Shown here: in pieces, positions 7,211-15,610 of the stretch
How positions within the stretch are numbered: the stretch's first letter is position 1
Layout of the letters: each line of letters opens with the position of its first letter
Source: Actinoplanes sp. TBRC 11911
GTDB taxonomy: Bacteria; Actinomycetota; Actinomycetes; Mycobacteriales; Micromonosporaceae
Length of the DNA stretch: 64,000 bases
Direction of reading: 5' to 3'
Assembly: GCF_012933445.1 (NCBI RefSeq)
Contig: NZ_JABBNC010000022.1
Location: 62,001 to 126,000, forward strand
Notes under the pieces: generated by a model
The model's input: the letters and a program-made list of their open reading frames with translations, nothing else
The model's database searches: none
What the model was told of the DNA's origin: nothing
Translations under genes and position numbers: made by a program

Positions 7211-8161
7211 ATGGTGGTCCGGCGACGTGGAGTGACGTTTGTGCTGCTGGTGGCGGCCCTCGTCGCAGCATTCACCCCGGCGTATCACCGGGGCAACGTC
7301 GCCGCGACGCCGCCGACCGAGGCCGCGCCCGCCAACCCGATTCCGCCGGCCGGCTTCGCGGCGCACGACGTGACCGTCAACGGGATCCGGATGCACTACG
7401 TCATCGGCGGCACCGGGCCCACGCTGGTGGTGCTGCACGGCTACCCGGAGACCTCGTACGCCTGGTTCGCCGTGCTGCCGTTGCTCGGCCGCCACTACAC
7501 GATCGTCGCCCCGGATCTGCGCGGCGCCGGCGGCAGCGGTGCCCCGCCGGACGGCTACGACAAGGTCACCATGGCCATGGACGTGCACGCCCTGCTCGCC
7601 ACGCTCGGGCGTACGCAAGAAGTTAATCTCGTGGGTCATGACATCGGGAGCATGGTCGCCTACGCGTACGCCGGCAGCTACCGCACCGACGTCCGGAAGC
7701 TGGTGCTGACCGAGGCGCCGATCCCGGACGCGACCGTCTACGGTTTCCCGCCGCTCGCCGTCGTCCGCAGCGCCGGGATCGGCCTGGCGGTTCGCGGGCG
7801 CGAGACCCAGTGGGTGGCCGGCCTTCAGGACTGGCTCGCGGCCGGCCGGGACGTCTTCCCACCCCAGACCACCGCCCTGTACGCCCGTGCCCTGCGCGAC
7901 CCCGCCCACCTGCGCGCCGGCTTCGAGTGGTTCCGTGCGTTCCCGGCCGACAATCGCGAGGTCGCCGTCATGGGCACGGACAAGCTGACCGTGCCGGTGC
8001 TCGCGGTCGGCGCCGATCACGGCCTCGGCGCGTCGGTCGGGGAGCAGGCACGGACCTACGCCGTCGACGTCCAGTCCGCCGTGGTGCGCCACTCCGGACA
8101 CTGGGTGTGGGCGGAGCAGCCGCGGTTCATGCTCGGCCTGGTGCTGAACTTCCTCCTTTAG
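7211..8161 (+). CDS. Secreted or membrane-anchored alpha/beta hydrolase (epoxide hydrolase/haloalkane dehalogenase-like)
   Basis: A 316-residue protein with an N-terminal hydrophobic segment (about residues 8-22, VTFVLLVAALVAAFTP) suggesting export or anchoring. The alpha/beta hydrolase core follows: the oxyanion motif HGYPETSYAW, the nucleophile elbow VGHDIGS with aspartate as nucleophile, and the catalytic histidine in HSGHWVWAEQP near the C-terminus. An aspartate elbow is the pattern of epoxide hydrolases and dehalogenases rather than serine esterases. An extracytoplasmic location is unusual for this group. The stop overlaps the convergent lipoprotein gene by 4 bp. Confidence 0.8.
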   Translation: MVVRRRGVTFVLLVAALVAAFTPAYHRGNVAATPPTEAAPANPIPPAGFAAHDVTVNGIRMHYVIGGTGPTLVVLHGYPETSYAWFAVLPLLGRHYTIVAPDLRGAGGSGAPPDGYDKVTMAMDVHALLATLGRTQEVNLVGHDIGSMVAYAYAGSYRTDVRKLVLTEAPIPDATVYGFPPLAVVRSAGIGLAVRGRETQWVAGLQDWLAAGRDVFPPQTTALYARALRDPAHLRAGFEWFRAFPADNREVAVMGTDKLTVPVLAVGADHGLGASVGEQARTYAVDVQSAVVRHSGHWVWAEQPRFMLGLVLNFLL

Positions 8162-8556
8162 CCGCAGTGCCCGTCCAGCTTCTGGCCCACCGTCGTGAAA
8201 TTCCCTTCCACGTACGCCCATGGGTCGTCCCGTTGCGCACCGGCCGTCAGGTCCGCGGACATGTCGCGCAACGCCTGCTGGAGGCCGGGGTCGCCGGTGC
8301 CGGCCGCCTCGGCGTCCAGTTCGGAGGCCATGCCGGTGAGGGTCTCGCCGGCCCGGCTCCGATCCGCGGCGAGGCGTACCGCGCCGTCCGTGAGGATCTT
8401 GTAGGCGGTGCTGCACACGTATTTCGGGACGCCGGCCGAGGCCGCGGGCGTGGGGGCGAGGCTGATCGGCGCCGGGACCGCGTCCGGGCTGACCTTGATC
8501 GAGCAGCCGGCCGCGAGCATGGCCAGCGCCAACACGATTGCGGCATTCCCCTTCAT
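8158..8556 (-). CDS. Small putative lipoprotein, function unknown
   Basis: From ATG 8556 the gene encodes 132 residues with a type II signal peptide, MKGNAAIVLALAMLAAGC, where C18 is the likely lipidated cysteine. The mature part has a short Pro/Ala linker, two further cysteines (YVCSTAYKIL and the terminal DGHCG) that may form a disulfide, and helical segments resembling actinobacterial hypothetical lipoproteins. It converges on and overlaps the hydrolase gene by 4 bp. I do not recognise the family. Confidence 0.7.
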   Translation of the reverse strand: MKGNAAIVLALAMLAAGCSIKVSPDAVPAPISLAPTPAASAGVPKYVCSTAYKILTDGAVRLAADRSRAGETLTGMASELDAEAAGTGDPGLQQALRDMSADLTAGAQRDDPWAYVEGNFTTVGQKLDGHCG

Positions 8557-8649
8557 CGATCGAGCATATTCGGGGTACGTCCTTCGGCGCAGATTTGCCA
8601 CCTGTTCGGCGCCGCATCCTCGCGCGCGGGGCGGTAGTTAACGAGCATT

Positions 8650-10470
8650 GTGCGCTACATCGGAAAAAGTGTGATACGCCGGATATCGCTGATCGCCGTC
8701 GCCGCCGTGACGGTCGCCGGGGGCGGTGCCGCCCTCGCCCAGGTCGTCACCGGTGACCCCGTCACGTCCCCCTCGTTCGACGGGCCGGTCTACGCCGTCG
8801 CGTACCAGGGGGACACCGTCTACGTGGGGGGCAGCTTCACCCGCGCGATCGTGAACGGTCGCAGTGTGCCGCGCACCCGGCTCGCGGCCTTCCACGCCCG
8901 CACCGGCGAACTGATCGACTGGCGGCCTTCGGCCGATGCCAACGTACGCGCTCTCGCCGTCACCGGCGACGTGGTGTACGCGGCGGGCGACTTCGAGCGG
9001 ATCAACGGCGAGGCACGGGACAAGGTCGCCGGGATCGGCGCGACCAGCGGGCTGCCCACCTCGCTGCGGCACACCTTCACCGGACAGCCGGTCGCCCTTG
9101 CCTCGGGTAACGGACGGCTCTACGTCGGCGGGCGGATCAGCGCCGTCGACGGGGTGCCGCGGGGTAACCTCGCCGCCTTCACGCTCAGTACCGGCGCGCT
9201 GGACGCCTGGGCCCCCACCACGGACGACTCGGTGAACGCCCTCGCGGCCACGAACGAGCGCGTCTACCTGGGCGGGCGGTTCCATCGCACCAACAGCGTC
9301 GCCTCCACGTTGCGCCTGGCCGCGGTGGACCCGGCCACCGGCGTACTGGATCGGGGGTTCGCTCCGAAGCCGGTGTCGCAGGTCTTCGCGCTGGCCACCG
9401 ACCCGAACGGCGTGTATGCCGCGCTCGGCGGGCAAGGGGGCCGGGCGGTGGCGTACGCGCCGGGCGGGCAGACCCGGTGGACGCGGGTGTTCGACGGGGA
9501 CGCGCAGGCCATCGCGGTGCTGGACGGCACGGTGTATGTGGGCGGGCACTTCGACAAGGCGTGCACCACCACGAACAACGGGATCAAGGGCGTGTGCACG
9601 GACGGTTCGGTCGAACGCGGCAAGCTCGCCGCCGTGGACGCCACCGGCAACCTGCTGGAATGGGCGCCCCGGGCCAACGGCGTCGTCGGCACCCGCCAGC
9701 TCGCGGCCAGCCCGGCGCTCGGCGCGATCAGCGCGGTCGGTGACTTCACGACGGTCAGCGCGGCAACCCGCAAACGGTACGTGTCCTTCAACGGCGTCAC
9801 GCCCCGTGAGGAGGCCACGCCGGCGGCCGGCCCCGGTTACGCGGCGTCGTACAACTTCGACACCACGATCGCGGACGGCACCTTCGACGACGGATCCGGG
9901 CACGGCCACCTGCTGCGCACCGTGAGCCGCAACGGCGGGGCGATCAAGCTGGTCACGAAGGGGAGCGGGCAGGCGCTCGCGTTCCCGCCCAAGTGCACCG
10001 GCCGGGGCTGCCCACGGCTCGTGCTGCAGGCGGTGGACACGCCCGACCTCAACCCGGGCAAGCGGCCGCTGCGGTACGGCGCCGGGGTGCTGTTGTCGCC
10101 GGCGGAGACGTCCAGCGGGGAGAACGTGCTGCAGAAGGGGTATTCGACCGGCGGTGGGCAGTACAAACTGCAGGTGGACGGGGTGTCCGGGAAGCCGAGC
10201 TGCGGCATGAGCGACGTATCGGAAAAATCGCTGTATGTGGTGCGGAGCCGGACGTCGATCGCGGACGGCACGTGGCACGCGGTCGAATGCCGCCGGACCG
10301 GAGCGACCCTGGCGATCGTGGTCGACGACAAGTTGCAGGCGAGCACCGCGATCCCGGAGACGTTGTCGGTCGACACCCCGCAGCCGTTCAGCATCGGCGG
10401 CAAGGGCACCGGCGAGAACAACGACCAGTTCCACGGCGCCCTCGACGACGTCTGGATCCACGTGGGGTAG
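8650..10470 (+). CDS. Large secreted protein: beta-propeller repeats plus C-terminal LamG/concanavalin-like domain
   Basis: A 606-residue protein from GTG 8650 with a signal peptide (VIRRISLIAVAAVTVAGGGAALAQ). Residues about 40-380 carry five or more propeller-blade motifs of the form VYVGGSF / VYAAGDF / LYVGGRI / VYLGGRF / VYVGGHF, each followed by a strand such as LAAFHARTGEL. Residues about 395-606 form a jelly-roll LamG-type domain (YNFDTTIADGTFDDGSGHGH; GTGENNDQFHGALDDVWIHV). Four cysteines suggest disulfides. It is probably a cell-surface or secreted adhesin or carbohydrate-binding protein; no catalytic motif is visible. A 14-bp repeat array follows the stop. Confidence 0.78.
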   Translation: MRYIGKSVIRRISLIAVAAVTVAGGGAALAQVVTGDPVTSPSFDGPVYAVAYQGDTVYVGGSFTRAIVNGRSVPRTRLAAFHARTGELIDWRPSADANVRALAVTGDVVYAAGDFERINGEARDKVAGIGATSGLPTSLRHTFTGQPVALASGNGRLYVGGRISAVDGVPRGNLAAFTLSTGALDAWAPTTDDSVNALAATNERVYLGGRFHRTNSVASTLRLAAVDPATGVLDRGFAPKPVSQVFALATDPNGVYAALGGQGGRAVAYAPGGQTRWTRVFDGDAQAIAVLDGTVYVGGHFDKACTTTNNGIKGVCTDGSVERGKLAAVDATGNLLEWAPRANGVVGTRQLAASPALGAISAVGDFTTVSAATRKRYVSFNGVTPREEATPAAGPGYAASYNFDTTIADGTFDDGSGHGHLLRTVSRNGGAIKLVTKGSGQALAFPPKCTGRGCPRLVLQAVDTPDLNPGKRPLRYGAGVLLSPAETSSGENVLQKGYSTGGGQYKLQVDGVSGKPSCGMSDVSEKSLYVVRSRTSIADGTWHAVECRRTGATLAIVVDDKLQASTAIPETLSVDTPQPFSIGGKGTGENNDQFHGALDDVWIHVG

Positions 10471-10479
10471 GTCGCGCGC

Positions 10480-10592
10480 GGCGCTTTCAGCGCGGCGCTT
10501 TCAGTTCGGCGCTTTCAGTTCGGCGCCTTCAGCTCGGCGCCTTCAGCTCGGCGCCTTCAGTTCGGCGCCTCAGCTCGGCGCCTTAGCTCGGC
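10480..10592. repeat. 14-bp tandem repeat, about eight copies, after a stop codon
   Basis: The unit GGCGCTTTCAGTTC and its variant GGCGCCTTCAGCTC repeat head to tail from 10 bp after the stop of the propeller protein. The last two units have lost one or more bases. Non-coding. Confidence 0.88.
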
Positions 10593-10694
10593 GATCAATC
10601 GGCCGGCCCTCGGTTATCGGGGTGCCGGCCGAGTACTTTGTCACGTTTTATCCTTGTTCGATGTCTCCGGTACGGGTGTCCAAGGCGGCATTTT

Positions 10695-10747
10695 CGAGAC
10701 CTTGGAGAGTTATGGCTCGTATGTGGGCGTAACTGTCCAAGGTCTCG
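10695..10747. repeat. Dispersed hairpin element, copy B, with covarying stem and flipped loop
   Basis: Arms CGAGACCTTGGAGAGTT (10695-10711) and AACTGTCCAAGGTCTCG (10731-10747) flank a 19-nt loop. The outer stem differs from copy A on both sides in a way that keeps pairing. The loop ATGGCTCGTATGTGGGCGT is the reverse complement of the loop in A, D and E, while the right flank (ATCCGGCAGAAAAGCG) matches copy A in direct orientation. It lies between convergent genes; the remaining 10748-10976 shows only weak further similarity to copy A. Confidence 0.85.
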
Positions 10748-10976
10748 GGATCCGGCAGAAAAGCGCCCCCGCAAATGCCGTGAAATGGGCAAACGGACCG
10801 TCCAATTCGGATGATCGCTCACGATGCGGTCGCGTGTGTCCGGATAGTGGGACACCCGCGGGTGCGAAGCCGTCGGACAGCTGCACGAAACGGATATTTC
10901 AGCATATAAGAGTCGGTCGGTGAAAGCGCCGGGATGGCTGCGGGCGTTTGCTGACGCGACCGCCACAGCTGCGGGT

Positions 10977-12662
10977 TCAGCTGACCGGCAGTCGCCGGGT
11001 GATCGGTGGGCGCGCCCATGGCACGCCGAGCTCGGACGGCAGCGCCAGCTCCGACGCCGCCGCACGGATCACCGCGTTGATGCCGGTGATCGTGCGGTTC
11101 GGGCCGTCCACCTCGACCGTGTCGCTGTTCAGCAGGTGCGGCGGCGGCAGCTCAGGCATGGTCAACGCCTCGAGGATCGTGGTGAAGTCGATGGTCTCCG
11201 ACAGCGGGACCAGCAGCGGCGTGCCCGAGGCGCGATGGTCGAGCAGGTTGGTCAGCAGGTCGGTGCGGCCGGGCACGTCGATCAGTGAAGGCGCTGGTCC
11301 CGCGGCCAGATAACCTCCGGCTCCCGCTCCGGCGTTGGTCCCGGTCCCGGCTCCGGCTCTCGTCCCGGTTCCGGCTCCGGCTGCGGTTCCGGCTCCGGCT
11401 GCGGTTCCGGCTGCGGTTCCGGCTCCGGCTGCGGTTCCGGTCCCGGCTGCGGTCCCGGCTCCGGCTCTGGCTGCGGTCCCGGTCCCGGCTGCGGTCCCGG
11501 CTGCGGATACGGCTGCGGCTCTGGCGTCGGCGTGGGCAGGTGGCGCGGGTGCAGGATGGCGTTCCCGGGCCGGGTCGGTTGCGGAATCCGGCAGCGACAG
11601 GCGGTCCGTCGGGTATTCCAAGACGGCCGAGCCGGCCGGGCCGGATGCGGTGATCTCTCCGGCGATGAAGTCCTCCCCGGCGAGGGTCACGGCCACCACG
11701 ACGTCCAGCCCGGAGTCGAACGTGATCCGCGCGAACGCCGTGTCGTCCACGTCGATGGGCCGCGTCCGGTACCGCTCGACGGACAACTGACGCGGCCGGC
11801 CCGCACCGGCCGCCGACGCCGAGGCGAGCGCCTGCATCACCGCGTGCGCCAAGGGATTGGCCAGCGCGCCGTCGATGACCGGCCGCCCGTCGAGCACCCG
11901 GCGCCCCGCCCACGGCGACCGCGCGTAGTAGTCGTCGTCCCGCTTCCACGACGCGGCCGCGGAGATCCCGGACAGCGGCCCCAGCGACGGAAGCGCGGCC
12001 CGGAATCGCACCCAAGCCTCCGAACCCAGCGCCTGAAATCCCACCTGACAGGCCACCCCGGCGGAGGCCAGCGCGGCCAGCAGGGTGCGATGCGCCGCCA
12101 GCGACGCCACCGGCGGCTTCTCCAGCAGAATGTCGCATCCGGCGGCGATCGCGTCCAGCGCGATGCTCAGATGGGTGTGCGGCGGCGTGCAGATCACCAC
12201 GATGTCGGGCCGCACCGCCGCCAGCAGTGAGCGGTGATCCGCGAAGACCGGCACCCCGTCCGGTGCGGGCGGCGTCAACGGCCGCACGTCGGCGAGCCCC
12301 ACCAGCCGCACGCGGTCACCCAGCGACAGAATCCGCCGCCGATGCCACGCGCCGTGCCCGTTGGCACCGATCAGCGCCACGGTCGGCGTCGCGCCGCGCC
12401 CGATAGTCGTCGCGACTCCCGCCGCCGCCCTCGGCAGGGCCCCTGCCGTCGGCGTAACCCCGGGTGCCGTCGCTGGTGGCGCGTCGGGCGTTACCGCCGG
12501 CGTGACCCGGCTCGCTGTCGCTTTCGTGACTCGGGGTGCCGTCGCTCGCGTCATGCCGGGCGCTACCGCCGGCGTGACCGCGGGGTCCGCCGCCGCGGTG
12601 GCGCCGGGCGTCTCCGTCGTGCCGGGTGTCGGCGTAACCCCGGGCGCCTCCGCCGGCGTCAC
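10977..12662 (-). CDS. Gfo/Idh/MocA-family oxidoreductase with two low-complexity expansions
   Basis: A 561-residue protein, last gene of the minus-strand sugar-acid operon. GTG 12662 overlaps the stop of the upstream dehydrogenase (GTGA). The NAD(P)-binding motif VALIGANGHGAWH is not at the N-terminus: about 95 residues of Thr/Pro/Ala-rich repeat (VTPAEAPGVTPTPGTTETPG and so on) precede it. The active-site motif ILLEKPPVAS follows. A second insertion of about 80 residues (roughly 365-450) is a Gly/Ala/Thr repeat. Family members are about 330-390 residues, and the surplus is accounted for by these two tracts. It probably oxidises or reduces a sugar or cyclitol; substrate unknown. Confidence 0.82.
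   Translation of the reverse strand: MTPAEAPGVTPTPGTTETPGATAAADPAVTPAVAPGMTRATAPRVTKATASRVTPAVTPDAPPATAPGVTPTAGALPRAAAGVATTIGRGATPTVALIGANGHGAWHRRRILSLGDRVRLVGLADVRPLTPPAPDGVPVFADHRSLLAAVRPDIVVICTPPHTHLSIALDAIAAGCDILLEKPPVASLAAHRTLLAALASAGVACQVGFQALGSEAWVRFRAALPSLGPLSGISAAASWKRDDDYYARSPWAGRRVLDGRPVIDGALANPLAHAVMQALASASAAGAGRPRQLSVERYRTRPIDVDDTAFARITFDSGLDVVVAVTLAGEDFIAGEITASGPAGSAVLEYPTDRLSLPDSATDPARERHPAPAPPAHADARAAAVSAAGTAAGTGTAARAGAGTAAGTGTAAGAGTAAGTAAGAGTAAGAGTGTRAGAGTGTNAGAGAGGYLAAGPAPSLIDVPGRTDLLTNLLDHRASGTPLLVPLSETIDFTTILEALTMPELPPPHLLNSDTVEVDGPNRTITGINAVIRAAASELALPSELGVPWARPPITRRLPVS
11311..11530. repeat. Hexameric (GGCTCC/GGTTCC-type) repeat inside the Gfo/Idh coding sequence
   Basis: Plus strand shows CCGGCTGCGGTTCCGGCT and related hexamers in series. 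On the coding strand they give Ala-Gly-Thr-Ala-Ala-Gly patterns. Because the unit is a multiple of three the frame is kept. Confidence 0.85.
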
Positions 12663-14122
12663 GCTGCGCCTGCCAACGTCGCGGCGACGCCGTGCTTCGT
12701 GATCGCGGTCAGCTGCTCCACCAGCACGCCACGCAGGGCGGCGTCCGCGGCCAGCGCCGGCGCGAACACCGTGTCGAGCCCGAGCAACGCCTCCACCACC
12801 CCGGACGGAGTGGCGGGCGCCGCCGCGAGACGCCCGCGGATCCGCTCCGCCAGCGGATCGTCCAGCGGCACCGCCCGGCCGTCGTCCGCCGCGCCCTGCA
12901 CGAAGCGCATCCACGCCGCCACCACCAGCGTCGCGTGCACCGGCATGGCGCCCGCGGACCGCCGGTCCAGGATCGTGTGCAGCACCCGCTGCGGGAGTTT
13001 CTGCGAGCCGTCCATCGCGACCTGCACGGTCCGATAGTCGATCGCCGGGTTCGCGAAGCGTTCCAGCACCTCCTCGCCGTACGCGATCGTGTTGACGCCC
13101 GGCGGCGGGGTCAGGCTCGGCGTGATGTCCTCGGCGATCAGGCGCCGCATCGCCTCCGGCAAACCCGGCAGGCGCAAGGCCTCCGCGATGGTCTCGGTTC
13201 CGGCCAGGGCTCCCAGGTACGCCACCGCGGAGTGCACCCCGTTCAACGTACGCAGTTTGAGCCGCTCCCACGGGCGCGGATCATCGGTGAGAACCGCCCC
13301 GGCCCGGTCCCACGCGAGCCGCCCGCCGGGGAAGTCGTCCTCGATGATCCAGGCGTAGTAGGGCTCCGCCCCCACGGCTGCCAGATCCCGTACGCCCAAC
13401 GCCCCTTCCGCGAGGGACAAAGTGGACGGTGTGGTGGCCGGGACGATTCGGTCGACCATCGTGCCGGGGAACGTCACGGACGCCCGTACCCAATCGGCGA
13501 TGCCGGTCGCGGCCGCGAGATGATCGACCAGGCCGCGCAGGAGATGGCCGTTGGCCGGGAGGTTGTCGCAGCTCATCAGCGCGATCGGGCCGGCGTCCGC
13601 GCGGCGGCGGGCGAGCAGGCCCCGGATCAGCAGGCCGGGCACGGTCCGCGGCGGCCGGTCGGTCTCCAGGTCGGCGCGCAACTCGTCGTCGAGCAGCGGC
13701 CGCCCGGTCGCCGGGTCGAGGCGGTAGCCCTTCTCGGTCACGGTCAGCGTCACGATCCGGATCGCGGGGGAGGCCAGCAACGCCACCACCGCCGCCGGGT
13801 CCTGGGGCAGCCGGCGGGCGTCGGCCAGCGCGCCGATCACCCGGGTGCTGTGTCCGGAGGGCCCGAGCGTCGTCACGCTGTACAGGTTGTCCTGCGCGGC
13901 GAGCGCGTCCACGACCGCACGCGACCGCGGCGCCACCGCGACGATGCCCCAGTCCCCGCCGCCGGCCGCCATCGCGTCCTCGGTGTAGACGGCCTGGTGC
14001 GCCCGGAAGAACGCGCTGACTCCAAGATGGACGATGCCGGCTTGCGCGGTGCCGGGCTCGACGAGCGGGCGGGTGGCGGCGGGCAGCGCGTCCAGGGCCG
14101 CGCGGTTCAGGAGATCGCTCAC
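12659..14122 (-). CDS. Mannitol dehydrogenase-family protein, likely fructuronate reductase (UxuB-like)
   Basis: A 487-residue NAD-dependent long-chain dehydrogenase. The N-terminal Rossmann part contains VHLGVSAFFRAHQAVYTED; then VTEKGYRLDP, the signature MSCDNLPANGHLL, and the active-site region KLRTLNGVHSAVAYLG. In family members acting on uronates the enzyme reduces D-fructuronate to D-mannonate. The neighbouring uronate isomerase supports that role over mannitol oxidation. GTG 14122 overlaps the dehydratase stop (GTGA), and its own stop overlaps the next gene in the same way, indicating translational coupling through the operon. Confidence 0.85.
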   Translation of the reverse strand: MSDLLNRAALDALPAATRPLVEPGTAQAGIVHLGVSAFFRAHQAVYTEDAMAAGGGDWGIVAVAPRSRAVVDALAAQDNLYSVTTLGPSGHSTRVIGALADARRLPQDPAAVVALLASPAIRIVTLTVTEKGYRLDPATGRPLLDDELRADLETDRPPRTVPGLLIRGLLARRRADAGPIALMSCDNLPANGHLLRGLVDHLAAATGIADWVRASVTFPGTMVDRIVPATTPSTLSLAEGALGVRDLAAVGAEPYYAWIIEDDFPGGRLAWDRAGAVLTDDPRPWERLKLRTLNGVHSAVAYLGALAGTETIAEALRLPGLPEAMRRLIAEDITPSLTPPPGVNTIAYGEEVLERFANPAIDYRTVQVAMDGSQKLPQRVLHTILDRRSAGAMPVHATLVVAAWMRFVQGAADDGRAVPLDDPLAERIRGRLAAAPATPSGVVEALLGLDTVFAPALAADAALRGVLVEQLTAITKHGVAATLAGAA

Positions 14123-15552
14123 CGCCACGCCGGCCCTTCCGGGAAACGGAACTCCGCGATCGACGCGGGTTTCAGGTCGGAGCTGTAGCCCGGTGCCGTC
14201 GGGACCAGGTATCGGCCCTCGCGCGTACGGACGGGGTCTTCGAAATGTTCGTGGAGATGGTCGACGTACTCGATCATGCGGCCGTCCAGCGACGTCCCCA
14301 CCCGCAGGTAGTCGAAGATCGCCAGGTGCTGGACCAGCTCGCACAGCCCGACCCCGCCGGCGTGCGGGCAGACCGGGACGCCGAACTTCGCGGCCATCAG
14401 CAACTCGGCGAGCACCTCGGGAATCCCGGCGACCCGGCACGCGTCGACCTGCATCACCCGGATCGCCTCGGCCTGCAGCAGCTGCTTGAAGATGACCCGG
14501 TTCGCGGCGACCTCCCCGGTGGCCACCCGCACCGGGGCGACGGCCCGCTGGATGCGCGCGTGACCGAGCACGTCGTCCGGGTGCGTCGGTTCCTCGATCC
14601 AGTACGGGTCGAACTCGCTCAGCAGCGCCATGTTCGCGATCGCTTCGTCGACCCCCCAGATCTGGTTCGCGTCCATCATGAGCAGCGCGTCCGGCCCGAT
14701 CTCGTCCCGGATGATGCGAGCCCGCCGCACGTCGTCGGCGATCGGGCCGCCCACCTTCATCTTCATGGCGCGCCACCCTTGGGCGTACGCGGTCCTGGTC
14801 AGTTCCCGCACTTTCTCGTCGGGATAGCCGAGCCAGCCGACGCTGGTGGTGTACGAGGGGAAGCCACCGGCCTCGATCCGCGCGAGCCGTTCGCCGAGCC
14901 CGATGCGCCCCTTGTCCAGAATGGCCGCGGCCTCGCCGGGCGTGAGCGCGTCGTCGATGTGCCGGAAGTCGACGCAGGCCACGAGCTCGTCGGTGGGCAT
15001 CTCGGCGAGCAGCCGCCACATCGGCTTGCCCTCGCTCTTGGCGCGCAGGTCCCAGACCGCGTTGACGAGCGCGCCGGTCGCCATGTGCAGCGCGCCCTTC
15101 TCCGGCCCGAGCCACCGCAGCTGCGCATCCGCGGTGAGCGACCGCAAAAACCCGAGCGCACCTCGCGCACCCACGTCGCCGCTCGCTCCCGCACCTGCAC
15201 CCACGCCGCCCGCGCCCGCACCTGCACCCGCGCCGCCCGCGCCCGCGTCCCCTCCCGCTCCCGCGCCCGCGCCCGCACCGCCCGAACCCGCGTCGCCTCC
15301 CGCCCCCACCGCGAACAAATCCGATAAATCCTGATTTATCAGGTGGGGTGCCAACGCTTCGACCGCCGCGCAGGTGATCTCGTTCCCGCGGCCGTTGGTG
15401 AACGTGAAACCCGTGCCCGTCCACGGCCCGTCGGTGGAAAGCTCGACATAGGTGGCCGAGTAGTCGCCCTTGTTGATCGAGTCAGACCCGTCTCCGGCGG
15501 CCGCCGTGGGGAAGCGGACGTCGTGGACGGTGACCCCGGTGATCGTCGTCAT
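14119..15552 (-). CDS. Enolase-superfamily sugar-acid dehydratase, L-fuconate dehydratase-like, with a Gly/Ala insertion
   Basis: A 477-residue enzyme from ATG 15552, preceded by a GGGAGG ribosome-binding site. It carries the FucD-type residues in order: KMK (in RAMKMKVGG), the metal ligands D (MMDANQIW), E (WIEEPTHPDD) and E (TGEVAANRV), then D (VDACRVAG) and the catalytic H (CPHAGGVGLCE). FucD dehydrates L-fuconate to 2-keto-3-deoxy-L-fuconate, and some relatives use other aldonates. Residues about 84-126 are a Gly/Ala/Asp repeat that replaces a short family loop. In this operon it may stand in for mannonate dehydratase or serve a separate acid; that is inference. Confidence 0.85.
   Translation of the reverse strand: MTTITGVTVHDVRFPTAAAGDGSDSINKGDYSATYVELSTDGPWTGTGFTFTNGRGNEITCAAVEALAPHLINQDLSDLFAVGAGGDAGSGGAGAGAGAGGDAGAGGAGAGAGAGGVGAGAGASGDVGARGALGFLRSLTADAQLRWLGPEKGALHMATGALVNAVWDLRAKSEGKPMWRLLAEMPTDELVACVDFRHIDDALTPGEAAAILDKGRIGLGERLARIEAGGFPSYTTSVGWLGYPDEKVRELTRTAYAQGWRAMKMKVGGPIADDVRRARIIRDEIGPDALLMMDANQIWGVDEAIANMALLSEFDPYWIEEPTHPDDVLGHARIQRAVAPVRVATGEVAANRVIFKQLLQAEAIRVMQVDACRVAGIPEVLAELLMAAKFGVPVCPHAGGVGLCELVQHLAIFDYLRVGTSLDGRMIEYVDHLHEHFEDPVRTREGRYLVPTAPGYSSDLKPASIAEFRFPEGPAWR
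15174..15303. repeat. Gly/Ala-coding repeat inserted in the dehydratase gene
   Basis: Plus strand is a series of CCCGCGCCCGCACCTGCACC-like units. The tract translates as GAGAGAGGDAGAGG-type sequence and lies between LSDLFAV and FLRSLT, which are nearly contiguous in related enzymes. Confidence 0.8.
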
Positions 15553-15610
15553 GCTGGCCCTCCCGGCCGTGCGTCTGCGGTCATGGTCTGCCCCGGCCGT
15601 GCGTCCGCGG

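Noticed and set aside
12663..13271. N-terminal extension of the Gfo/Idh gene back to 13271
   Set aside because: This stretch is fully occupied by the UxuB-like gene in another frame; the GTGA overlap at 12662 is a consistent start.
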